From contig CAZSRX010000021.1 in NCBI GenBank assembly GCA_964609675.1, positions 8,368-72,367 of the forward strand: a stretch of 64,000 bases of DNA, in the 5' to 3' direction. The notes below the pieces were generated by a model, which ran no database searches, had not been told where the DNA came from, and saw only the letters and a list, made by a program, of their open reading frames with translations. This DNA is from CAZSRX01 sp964609675 [NCBI: uncultured Bacteroidota bacterium] (GTDB taxonomy: Bacteria > CLD3 > SB21). The first letter of the stretch is position 1. Every line of letters starts with the position of its first letter. A program made the translations under genes and the position numbers. Below are positions 45,386-53,777 of the stretch, piece by piece.

Positions 45386-48300
45386 GAAAGTCCCGGAGCG
45401 ATCGGCGTTGAGCGGTAATATTACCGTAATCGTGGTGCCCCGGCCCGGTTCGCTACGCAAATCAATGTGTCCCTGGTGTTTTCGGACAATACCGTACGCT
45501 TCCGTAAGCCCCAGCCCGCGGCCCGTTCCGATATCCCTCGTAGTGAAGAACGGATCGAAGACGTGCTTCAACTGTTCGGCGGGAATGCCAATGCCGTTGT
45601 CGGTTACGCTCAGCCCTATAGCCGGTTCGGGTTCCGCAACGAACTCGCTCTCAATCAGAATTTTACCTTCTCCGGTGGTTATTTGACCGGCGGATGCGGC
45701 GTCCTGGATCGCCTGAACGGCGTTAATCAGTATGTTGCGGAAGCACTGACCCAGTTCGGACGCATTGCCCTGCACGACTACATCCGGCGGGAGACTGTTG
45801 ATAACCAACACATCGTGATACTGGCGGATAAACAAATCAACCACGGTATGGATGATCTCGTAGAGATTGACCGGTTTGAAGTCGGACTCATTGAGATTTG
45901 AAAATTTAATCAGATTCGTCACCACATCACGGACCCGGTGCGTACTGATCGCGCAAGCCTGCAGGGCTTCCACCGCATCCAGGAAGTGCGCTTCGTTAAA
46001 AACGGTTTTATCGGTTATCACGTTATTTTTCAGATAATCCAGGTTCGCATAAATTACCGATAACGGATTATTCAGTTCGTGCGCGATACCGGCGACTAAT
46101 TGTCCCAGCGAGGCCATTTTCTCGGAGTGAATCAACTGCGCCTGCGTGGCGCGCAGCTGGCGGGTGCGCGCCTCGACCTTTTTTTCCAGTTCCTCGTTTC
46201 TTTTCTTCAGCCAGCGAACCCGGATTCGTATGATCATGATAACGGTTAACGTGCCGGCGGTCAGATAGAAAACCCACGCATACCATGCCGTCCAGGGCGC
46301 AGGTAAAATTTCAAACGCTAGGACTTCTGTACGGCTGATTTGACCGGCATAATTTTTTCCCGTAACCGCAAACTGATAAACGCCCGGTGCCAGATTGGTA
46401 TAACTGACTTTGTTATCCGAAGTCCAGAGGCTGGCCTTATGCTCCAGCCCTATCAGACGGGTCTGATAAGCGGTTTCGTTTTCCCGGAAATAAGACAATA
46501 ATACGAATTCAAATGTCAGCCGGTTTTGGTCATATCGCAGCCGGGCGCCGTTCGTAACTGTCTGACTGTTATTCTCGGAAACGGATTTAATGATTTGCAA
46601 CGCGGGAACCGTTTCATCCCGAGACGCGTCCTCCGGATTCAGCATCACCAGACCTTTGACCGTGCCCGCCCATATTCTTCCAAAGCCATCCCGCCATGCT
46701 TGGCGGCCGTTACATTCCCGGGTGGGCAGGCCGTCTTCGGCGCCGTACGTGAGAAGACGGTAGGCGCCGTTTCCTGACGGCGAGCGTTCAATCCGCGCCG
46801 CGCCTTTATTGGTAAACACATAGAGCCGCCCGTAGCGATCCTGCGCCATCTGATGGATCACATTATTCGGCAGGGCGGGTTGGGTGCTTTCGGTGAACGT
46901 TATCCATCCGGCGGTATCTCCCAGCGGCAATCGCGTAACGCCGCCCAGCGTACCCGCCCATATGGAAGGATGGCCGCTTACGGATGAATCCGCCAACAGA
47001 CAGCGGACGCGGTTGTCGGCCAACCCGTCATTTACGGTATACACGGTAAAACGGTTCTGCGTATAACGGGTCAAACCGCCGTCCGTGCCCAGCCATAATT
47101 CCGTACGCTTGTCGGGAAGCTTCAGCGGAAGAATACAGTACACGGAATTGTCCCCCAGACCGTCGTTACGGGTAAATAACGTCCAGGTATTGTTAGACAG
47201 ACGCAGAAGCCCCGATGACGAAGCAAACCACATGACCGGGCCTTCCGGACTGTCGGTTTCGGCGATATCATAAATCCATGCATAATATAAAGAATCGGGC
47301 ATCGGGACGCGCGCCCAACGCGTTCCTTCCAGCCGGTTCAGCCCGTTGTCGGTACCTGCCCAGAGGACGCTTTTTCCGCCGCCTGAAGATTCATACAGCG
47401 ACAGAACGCGGTTATTGGCCAGTCCGTGCCGCCGCTCGAAAACCGTCTGCCGTCCGTTATCGTATTTCCAAATCCCGTTGTTCGTCCCGACATAGAATAC
47501 CTGCGAACCCTCGTTCCCGGCGGTAATAAGCAAACTCACCACACTGGCATGCGGCATACGGGCGCGCATATCTAACGTCTGCCAGCCGCCCGACTTCAGG
47601 CGGCAAAGTCCGGCATTGGCCGTACCAACCCAAAGCGTATAGACCGATGCGCTTTCCTGCACAGCCAACAAACTGAATATGTAGTTATCCGCAAAACCGC
47701 TGGCAGTATTAAAATATTTCCATTGCGCGCCATCGTATCGCAGCAGTCCCAGACCAATGGTTCCCATCCACAGAATATTTTTGTTTTTTTCACGCGTAAC
47801 GGCGAGGGAGGTTATAATAACATTCCTCGGGCTGCCGTTTACCGGTTTCCATGTATTATGTATCAGAGTCCACAGCCCGTCCGAGGTTGCGGCGTATAAT
47901 CCGCTACCGCCTGAATCCGTTTTTGTTTCTAAAAGAAAATAAACATTTTCCCTGGTCAGCGAAACTCTGGAATCCGGCGTATGCCACGCGCCGTCCTGCA
48001 TATAGGACAGCCCGCGCATGGTTCCTGCCCATAATGTTTGTCTGCCCTGATAAGATGTCTCAAGGAGGCAGAATACATGATTATCGCTCAGACCGTTGGC
48101 GCTTGTATAGTGCGTCCACTGTCCTTCTTCCAGCCGTGAAACGCCGCCGCCAAATGTGGCAACCCATATAACCGGTCGGCCGGAATCGCCGGAAGTTTCC
48201 AGAATGTAGTTCACCCGGTCATCCCTCAAGCCGTTGCCGGCGGTAAACGTCGTCCACTCGCCGTTGCGGAGACGCGACAAGCCGCCGCCGCGCGTACCGA

Positions 48301-48604
48301 ACCACAGACTGCCGTCCGAAGCCGCGCATAATGCGTTCTGGTTGATGAAATTGGAAACTTTTTTATTCGGCATATCCCGGACGGTCCAGGTGCGGCCGTT
48401 ATACACCGCGACGCCGTCCTGCGTGCCGACCCATAGAAATCCCATGGAATCTAAACCTACCGCCCGGATGGTGTTCTGAGGCAGGCCATCGTTGTCGGTA
48501 TAAGTTTTGAAATACGGCATGGCCAGGGAACCGATATCCTGAGCTTGGGCGTACGGTAAAAGAATAAACGACAGCACCGTGTATATGTAAAGACGTTTTC
48601 TCAA
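45371..48604 (-). CDS. Giant Reg_prop/Y_Y_Y sensor histidine kinase
   Basis: A 1077-residue membrane sensor kinase. After a signal peptide (residues 1-21, ending AQA) come about ten to twelve Reg_prop blades (N-D-G-L-P-x-N-x-I ... LWVGTxxG patterns) to about residue 650, then a Y_Y_Y domain (LAPGVYQFAVTGKNYAG) and a transmembrane helix near 770-795 (WYAWVFYLTAGTLTVIMII). Inside are a coiled coil, HisKA with His842 in GIAHELNNP, and an HATPase (NAVQAIQDA, DNGIGIPAE, GTGRGLGLTEAYGIV). Unlike many two-component hybrids of this kind it has no receiver or AraC output. The start is TTG at 48604; no in-frame ATG precedes residue 29 and only TTG keeps the signal peptide. Ligand unknown. Confidence 0.92.
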   Translation of the reverse strand: MRKRLYIYTVLSFILLPYAQAQDIGSLAMPYFKTYTDNDGLPQNTIRAVGLDSMGFLWVGTQDGVAVYNGRTWTVRDMPNKKVSNFINQNALCAASDGSLWFGTRGGGLSRLRNGEWTTFTAGNGLRDDRVNYILETSGDSGRPVIWVATFGGGVSRLEEGQWTHYTSANGLSDNHVFCLLETSYQGRQTLWAGTMRGLSYMQDGAWHTPDSRVSLTRENVYFLLETKTDSGGSGLYAATSDGLWTLIHNTWKPVNGSPRNVIITSLAVTREKNKNILWMGTIGLGLLRYDGAQWKYFNTASGFADNYIFSLLAVQESASVYTLWVGTANAGLCRLKSGGWQTLDMRARMPHASVVSLLITAGNEGSQVFYVGTNNGIWKYDNGRQTVFERRHGLANNRVLSLYESSGGGKSVLWAGTDNGLNRLEGTRWARVPMPDSLYYAWIYDIAETDSPEGPVMWFASSSGLLRLSNNTWTLFTRNDGLGDNSVYCILPLKLPDKRTELWLGTDGGLTRYTQNRFTVYTVNDGLADNRVRCLLADSSVSGHPSIWAGTLGGVTRLPLGDTAGWITFTESTQPALPNNVIHQMAQDRYGRLYVFTNKGAARIERSPSGNGAYRLLTYGAEDGLPTRECNGRQAWRDGFGRIWAGTVKGLVMLNPEDASRDETVPALQIIKSVSENNSQTVTNGARLRYDQNRLTFEFVLLSYFRENETAYQTRLIGLEHKASLWTSDNKVSYTNLAPGVYQFAVTGKNYAGQISRTEVLAFEILPAPWTAWYAWVFYLTAGTLTVIMIIRIRVRWLKKRNEELEKKVEARTRQLRATQAQLIHSEKMASLGQLVAGIAHELNNPLSVIYANLDYLKNNVITDKTVFNEAHFLDAVEALQACAISTHRVRDVVTNLIKFSNLNESDFKPVNLYEIIHTVVDLFIRQYHDVLVINSLPPDVVVQGNASELGQCFRNILINAVQAIQDAASAGQITTGEGKILIESEFVAEPEPAIGLSVTDNGIGIPAEQLKHVFDPFFTTRDIGTGRGLGLTEAYGIVRKHQGHIDLRSEPGRGTTITVILPLNADRSGTFSEAD

Positions 48605-48622
48605 TGGGACATCGATTATTTT

Positions 48623-50230
48623 CTATTCCGAAAAACGGTCAATTTTTGGCCGCTTGCCGCGGTTGGCCAGTTCCATAACCAGATTGTAATTAAACTGCGC
48701 TACGTTTCGCAGTTTATCCCAGTTTATACGGTCGGCGTCGTCCGTCGTTTTATGATAATCTTCCACCATACCGTCAAAATAGAAAACGACCGGCACGCCT
48801 TCCTTGGCGTAATGATAATGATCGCTCCGGTAGTAGTAATAATTCGGATCGTCCGCCCGGTCAAAGTAATAATCCAGATGGAAGAGTTGGGCTTTACGGT
48901 TCACGGACTCCTGAATGGACTTAAGTTCCGAGCTGATCCGTCCGGCGCCGATAACGTACAGACTGTCGGTATGTCCGCGCCCGACCATATCGATATTAAT
49001 CATGGTAACCAACTGCGTCAGGTGGAACGGCCGCATTGTTTCCGGCTGCGTCAGGTAATCCGACCCGATCAGTCCTTTTTCCTCCGCGCCGTGAAACACA
49101 AAGAGCACCGAACGTTTCGGCCGTTTCCCGACGCTCACCGCCCGCGCGATTTCCAGCACGGCAGCCACCCCGGAGGCGTTATCATCGGCGCCGTTGTAAA
49201 CCTCGCCGGATTCCGAAATGCCCAGATGGTCGTAATGTGCGCAAACGCCCACGTATTCATGCCGCAGCGTTTCGTCCGCGCCTTCCAGCACGCCGATAAG
49301 GTTTGCCGTTTCAATGAGGGTGCGCTGCAGGCTGATGGTCAGTTCCATAGTCATAGATGGCAGCATCGTACGAGGAAAAGGCCGGCGGGTTTTGGCGCCG
49401 GATTCGATCGAATCCAGATTCAGGCCGGCGCGGCTCAGTATTTTGCGGAAGAAAAATTCGTTGGCCATCAGGTAGGGTATCCGGTCTTCTACGGACCGGC
49501 TGACGCCGATTTCCTTATCAAAGGTCAGATGGGCGGACTTGAAGTAATCCACATAATCGGACCACTTCCGGCGCAGAGCTTCCGGCGCCATCACGATAAT
49601 GCCCGCGGCGCCCAGTTCCTTCGCGCGGTGCCGTTTGTAAAATAACGCGCTGGCGTAGGAACTCGGTATTTCGCCGTAAAAATAATTCTCGTCGTCGGAT
49701 GGCGGCTCGTCGTCCAGAACAAGAACGATTTTACCTTTCACGTCCAAACCGGCGTAATCGTCGTAATCAAATTCCGGCGCGGTGATGCCGTACCCCGCAA
49801 ACACGACGGGCGCTGTCACGGAACAGTTAAACAGATAACCGTGAAAATTGCCGAAATCGTTGCCGTAATAAAACGGCATCCGTTGCCCGTCGGCGTCGCG
49901 CAGGATGATGCCCGAACCGGACATAACGCGAATTTTGGCCGCTTCGACGCTCTGAATGTACGTCAGGGAATCCAGAATACTCCCGCCGTTCCGATAGGCA
50001 TATGGCTGCACACCGTAAGATTCCAGTTGACGCACAATGTAATCCTGAGCCATCCGTTCATACATCGTGCCGGCTTCCCTTCCCCCCAGCGAATCGGATG
50101 CCAGTATCCGGACGTGCGTGCGCAACCGGTCGGATTCTATGACATCGCCGTGGTAAACCCTCACAGACGAAGCGCAGGATATCAGCGCTCCGAATAACAT
50201 AACAATGATAATTTTACTTTTATCGGCCAT
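48623..50230 (-). CDS. M28-family zinc peptidase, lipoprotein-like
   Basis: A 535-residue M28 metallopeptidase (aminopeptidase or glutamate-carboxypeptidase-like). A signal peptide with lipobox ALISC (Cys about 18) suggests a lipid anchor. A protease-associated domain lies at about 130-240 (APVVFAGYGITAPEFDYDDY, GKIVLVLDDEP). The zinc site follows: VGVCAHYDHLG (His), NGADDNASGVAA (Asp), FHGAEEKGLIGSD (Glu), INIDMVGRG (Asp) and SDHYHYAKEGVPVV (His), a complete ligand set. ATG 50230 is chosen for its AAGGA site; the earlier frame opening is unsupported. It is 18 bases from the kinase gene on the same strand. Confidence 0.92.
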   Translation of the reverse strand: MADKSKIIIVMLFGALISCASSVRVYHGDVIESDRLRTHVRILASDSLGGREAGTMYERMAQDYIVRQLESYGVQPYAYRNGGSILDSLTYIQSVEAAKIRVMSGSGIILRDADGQRMPFYYGNDFGNFHGYLFNCSVTAPVVFAGYGITAPEFDYDDYAGLDVKGKIVLVLDDEPPSDDENYFYGEIPSSYASALFYKRHRAKELGAAGIIVMAPEALRRKWSDYVDYFKSAHLTFDKEIGVSRSVEDRIPYLMANEFFFRKILSRAGLNLDSIESGAKTRRPFPRTMLPSMTMELTISLQRTLIETANLIGVLEGADETLRHEYVGVCAHYDHLGISESGEVYNGADDNASGVAAVLEIARAVSVGKRPKRSVLFVFHGAEEKGLIGSDYLTQPETMRPFHLTQLVTMINIDMVGRGHTDSLYVIGAGRISSELKSIQESVNRKAQLFHLDYYFDRADDPNYYYYRSDHYHYAKEGVPVVFYFDGMVEDYHKTTDDADRINWDKLRNVAQFNYNLVMELANRGKRPKIDRFSE

Positions 50231-50565
50231 GCGAACGTATCCTTTTGTTAAGCAATGGTAATAATAAAGAATTGGTATGTCAATAAAAATATCGCGCTTC
50301 GCTCTGTCGAAGCGAATCATTCCTCCGAATAAACTTCGGGTTCGGGTCCGCGTTCGAATTTTGTCGGCGTCATTGTCGTCTAAATTCTAGCTGAAATGAC
50401 CGATTGGTATGATAATTTTTCTAAGTGGATTCATTAGCCCGATGTTTTTTACTTGTATAAAGTAAAAATTATCACCATATTTTTGTGTGATTTTTGCAAC
50501 CGAATCACATTTTTTACGTATAACAACCATTCTTCATATTAATGCCGGCCTGAAAGGAGGTCATC
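50231..50565 (+). promoter_or_regulatory. Intergenic region with inverted repeat upstream of ilvE
   Basis: A 335-base divergent gap. It holds an inverted repeat TTTTTACTT (50446-50454) and AAGTAAAAA (50460-50468) with a 5-base spacer, about 100 bases before ilvE. It may be an operator or weak terminator. No T-box, leader peptide or riboswitch pattern was seen. ilvE has a textbook AAAGGAGG site at 50553-50560. Confidence 0.35.
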
Positions 50566-51639
50566 ATGGACATACGAATCACCCGAATCCAGGACCATCA
50601 GAAAAAACCAAAACCCGCCGATGAATCCAAACTCGGTTTCGGCAAGTATTTCACCGATCACTTTTTTCATATAAAATACACTGACGGCAAAGGCTGGCAT
50701 GAACCGGTTATTGAACCGTACCGTGCCCTCCAACTGGATCCGGCCGCCAATGTGCTTCATTATGCGCAGGAAATATTTGAAGGCCTCAAAGCTTACCGCG
50801 GCCGGGATAATCATGTCTATCTTTTCAGGGCCAAAGACAACCTGAAACGGCTGAACCGTTCGGCGCAGCGGCTGTGCATGCCGGAAGTGGACATCGATTT
50901 CATTCACCGCGCCATGAAAGAACTGGTCCTCATTGACAAGGACTGGATCCCGAAATCACGCGGTTCGTCATTATATATCCGTCCGGCCATGATCGGCACC
51001 GAAGCGTCGGTGGGCGTCAAAGTGTCCTCCGAATATTTATTTTTTATTATCGTGGGTCCGGCCGGCCCGTATTATCCGGAAGGGTTTAATCCGATCCGGA
51101 TTTTTGTATCCGACAAGTACATCCGCGCGGTGCGGGGCGGTCTCGGCGAAGCCAAGACCGGCGCCAATTACGCCGCCAGCCTTCTACCGGCGCGGGAAGC
51201 CAAGGAAAAAGGCTGCGCGCAGGTGCTCTGGCTGGACGCGCTGGAACTCCGTTACGTCGAGGAAGTCGGCACGATGAACATGTTCTTCCGTTTCGACGAC
51301 GAAATCGCCACCAGCCCGCTGACCGGAACCATATTGCCCGGTATCACGCGCGATTCGGTGCTGAAACTGCTGAAAGACTGGGGCCTGAAATGTTCCGAAC
51401 GGCCCATCCCGATTGACGAGGTCATCGACGGCGCTAAAAGCGGACGCCTGAAAGAAGCGTTCGGCACGGGCACGGCGGCAATTATTTCCCCGGTCGGCGA
51501 ACTGCTGTTTAAAAACGAAATCTATACCGTGAATCATAAAAAAACCGGCGAGATTTCCCAAAAATTGTATGACGAAATCCTGTCCATGCAATACGGCGAG
51601 AAAACCGACCCGCACGGCTGGGTCGAAAAAATTGACTGA
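50566..51639 (+). CDS. ilvE: Branched-chain amino acid aminotransferase
   Basis: PLP enzyme that swaps amino groups between Leu, Ile or Val and 2-oxoglutarate. The 357-residue protein is of the longer (type II) BCAT kind: HYAQEIFEGLKAYRG near residue 66, SLYIRPAMIGTE near 150, GLGEAKTGANYAASL with the PLP Lys near 205, VEEVGTMNMFF near 230, LTGTILPGITRDSVL near 250 and AFGTGTAAIISPVG near 300. Length fits. The strong Shine-Dalgarno site indicates good translation. pepF begins 28 bases later, so both may be one transcript, linking peptide-derived amino acids to catabolism. Confidence 0.94.
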   Translation: MDIRITRIQDHQKKPKPADESKLGFGKYFTDHFFHIKYTDGKGWHEPVIEPYRALQLDPAANVLHYAQEIFEGLKAYRGRDNHVYLFRAKDNLKRLNRSAQRLCMPEVDIDFIHRAMKELVLIDKDWIPKSRGSSLYIRPAMIGTEASVGVKVSSEYLFFIIVGPAGPYYPEGFNPIRIFVSDKYIRAVRGGLGEAKTGANYAASLLPAREAKEKGCAQVLWLDALELRYVEEVGTMNMFFRFDDEIATSPLTGTILPGITRDSVLKLLKDWGLKCSERPIPIDEVIDGAKSGRLKEAFGTGTAAIISPVGELLFKNEIYTVNHKKTGEISQKLYDEILSMQYGEKTDPHGWVEKID

Positions 51640-51667
51640 CCCCTATCACTAATTTAAAGGAATAAAC

Positions 51668-53578
51668 ATGAAGCAACACCTGTTATGGATGATTATGATT
51701 ACCGCATTACTGACGCTCGATAATTCCGTTTTCGCGCAGAAGCCGCGTTCGGAAATAGCCGATACGGACAAATGGAATCTGGCGGATTTGTATCCCTCCG
51801 ACAACGCCTGGAAACAGGCCAAAGACAAGCTCAGCGCCGACATTCCCAAACTGCAGGCCTATCAGGGCAAACTCGGTGAATCGGCAAAACAACTGCTGGA
51901 ATGCCTGGAAACAAACTCCAACTTCGGAAAAACGTACGCCCGTCTGGTCAGCTACGCCTCGATGGCTTCAGACCAGGATACGCGCGATTCCAAATACATG
52001 AGCATGAAACAGGAAATCTTTCAGATGGGATCGGCTCTGGGCGCGGCGAGCGCGTTTATCGAACCCGAAATCCTGAAAATCGACCAATCCCGGATCGAGG
52101 CCTTTATCCGGTCGGAAAAAGGGCTCGAAGTTTACCGGTTTTATCTCAACGATATTCAGCGGCGCAAAGCGCACACCGGCACCGAGGGTGAAGAAAAGAT
52201 TATCGCCGACGCCGGGTTGATGGCCGATGCCGCGCAGTCCATATTCAGTATTTTCTCTAATGCCGATTTCCCTTATCCCGAAGTGACGCTCGCCGACGGT
52301 AAAACGGTCAAACTCAACCAGGCCGGTTTCAGCGCCGCCCGTATCCTGCCGAACCGCGAGGACCGGGAAAAAGTTTTCGCGACATTTTTCGGAAAGATCA
52401 ACGATTTCCGCCGGACTTTCGGCATGCAGCTTTACGGCGAACTTAAAACGCACATGTTCTACCGCAACGCGAGAAATTACACCTCCTGCCTCGAAAGTTC
52501 TCTGGACGCCAACAACATTCCCGTGGAAGTCTATCATAAACACATCGCCAATGTCAACGCAAACTTGCCGGTATTTCATCGGTATTTAAAATTACGCCAA
52601 CGGATGATGGGCGTGGATCAGCTCCATTACTATGACCTTTACGCGCCTTTAGTCCGCGGCGTGACTCTGGAATATTCCGTGGACGAAGCTAAAAAGCACA
52701 TCCTCGCTTCCCTGGCACCTCTGGGCAAGGAATATGTCGATGTAATCGACCGGGCGTTTAAAGAGCGCTGGATTGATATGTATCCTACCGAGGGCAAACG
52801 TACCGGCGCCTATTCCAACGGATCGGCATACGATGTGCATCCCTACATGCTGATGAATTATCAGAACCAGTACAACGACATGACCACTCTCACCCACGAA
52901 CTCGGTCATTCCATGCAGAGCTACCTCTCCAACAAGCATCAGCCGTATCCGCTGGCCAATTATCCGATATTTGTGGCTGAGGTCGCGTCCACGTTCAATG
53001 AAGCCCTGCTGATTGACTATATGCTCAAGACTATCAAAGACGACGAGATACGGCTTTCCCTGCTCGGCAATTTCCTTGAAAACCTGAAAGGCACGGTCTT
53101 CCGCCAGACGCAGTTTGCCGAATTTGAGCTCAAAATCCACGAACTGGCGGAAAAGGGCGAAGCGCTCACCGGCGACCGGTTTAATGAGATTTATTACGAA
53201 ATCACTAAAAAATATTACGGTCATGATCAGGGCGTCTGTATTGTTGATGATGCAATCAAGGCTGAATGGGCCTATATTCCGCATTTCTATTATAACTTTT
53301 ATGTTTATCAGTACGCCACGTCCTTTACCGCGTCGGCGGCTCTGTCTGAAAAAGTCCTGTCCGGCGATAAAAAAGCCGTCAAAAGTTATATCGAATTCCT
53401 TTCCGCAGGCGGATCCGATTACCCCATTAATCTCCTCAAAACCGCCGGCGTGGACATGATGACCTCCCAGCCCATGGAACTGACCATGAAAAAAATGAGC
53501 CGCGTTATTGACGAGATGGAAAAGATTCTCGATAAAAAAGAGAAAAACGATACGGTTAAAAAAGACAATAAAAAATAA
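51668..53578 (+). CDS. pepF: Exported oligoendopeptidase F (M3 family)
   Basis: A 636-residue zinc peptidase that cuts short peptides. It has the M3B fold and the HExxH site THELGHSMQSYLS near residue 410, followed by FVAEVASTFNEALL with the third ligand Glu, and late DDAIKAEWAYIPHFYYNFYV. Unlike the cytoplasmic PepF of Gram-positive bacteria this one carries a signal peptide (MIMITALLTLDNSVFAQ), so it is probably periplasmic or secreted. The C-terminal Lys-Asp-rich tail is low complexity. It follows ilvE; a strong terminator comes 22 bases after its stop. Confidence 0.92.
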   Translation: MKQHLLWMIMITALLTLDNSVFAQKPRSEIADTDKWNLADLYPSDNAWKQAKDKLSADIPKLQAYQGKLGESAKQLLECLETNSNFGKTYARLVSYASMASDQDTRDSKYMSMKQEIFQMGSALGAASAFIEPEILKIDQSRIEAFIRSEKGLEVYRFYLNDIQRRKAHTGTEGEEKIIADAGLMADAAQSIFSIFSNADFPYPEVTLADGKTVKLNQAGFSAARILPNREDREKVFATFFGKINDFRRTFGMQLYGELKTHMFYRNARNYTSCLESSLDANNIPVEVYHKHIANVNANLPVFHRYLKLRQRMMGVDQLHYYDLYAPLVRGVTLEYSVDEAKKHILASLAPLGKEYVDVIDRAFKERWIDMYPTEGKRTGAYSNGSAYDVHPYMLMNYQNQYNDMTTLTHELGHSMQSYLSNKHQPYPLANYPIFVAEVASTFNEALLIDYMLKTIKDDEIRLSLLGNFLENLKGTVFRQTQFAEFELKIHELAEKGEALTGDRFNEIYYEITKKYYGHDQGVCIVDDAIKAEWAYIPHFYYNFYVYQYATSFTASAALSEKVLSGDKKAVKSYIEFLSAGGSDYPINLLKTAGVDMMTSQPMELTMKKMSRVIDEMEKILDKKEKNDTVKKDNKK

Positions 53579-53599
53579 ATACCAGAAAATTCAGAATTC

Positions 53600-53634
53600 A
53601 ACGGATAACAACGACAGTTGTTATCCGTTTTTTT
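53600..53634 (+). terminator. Strong Rho-independent terminator after pepF
   Basis: A 13-bp perfect stem (53600-53612 with 53617-53629) and GACA loop, then a T-run to 53634. It closes the ilvE-pepF transcript and precedes the promoter of the OPT operon. Confidence 0.9.
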
Positions 53635-53670
53635 ATTGTTCATTGTTACTGAAATCTTTCAGAAAAAAAT

Positions 53671-53699
53671 TTGACTTTAATTATATATATGTATATTTT
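53671..53699 (+). promoter_or_regulatory. Probable sigma70 promoter of the OPT operon
   Basis: TTGACT (53671-53676) and TATTTT (53694-53699) are 17 bases apart in AT-rich sequence, about 80 bases before the OPT ATG. TATATT two bases earlier is an alternative -10. Confidence 0.45.
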
Positions 53700-53777
53700 C
53701 GGGCTCTTAATTTTTTAAGTTGATTTTATTGTAATTTTGTAATTTACACTTATCAAAAACGTTCCGGAGAAAATTCC

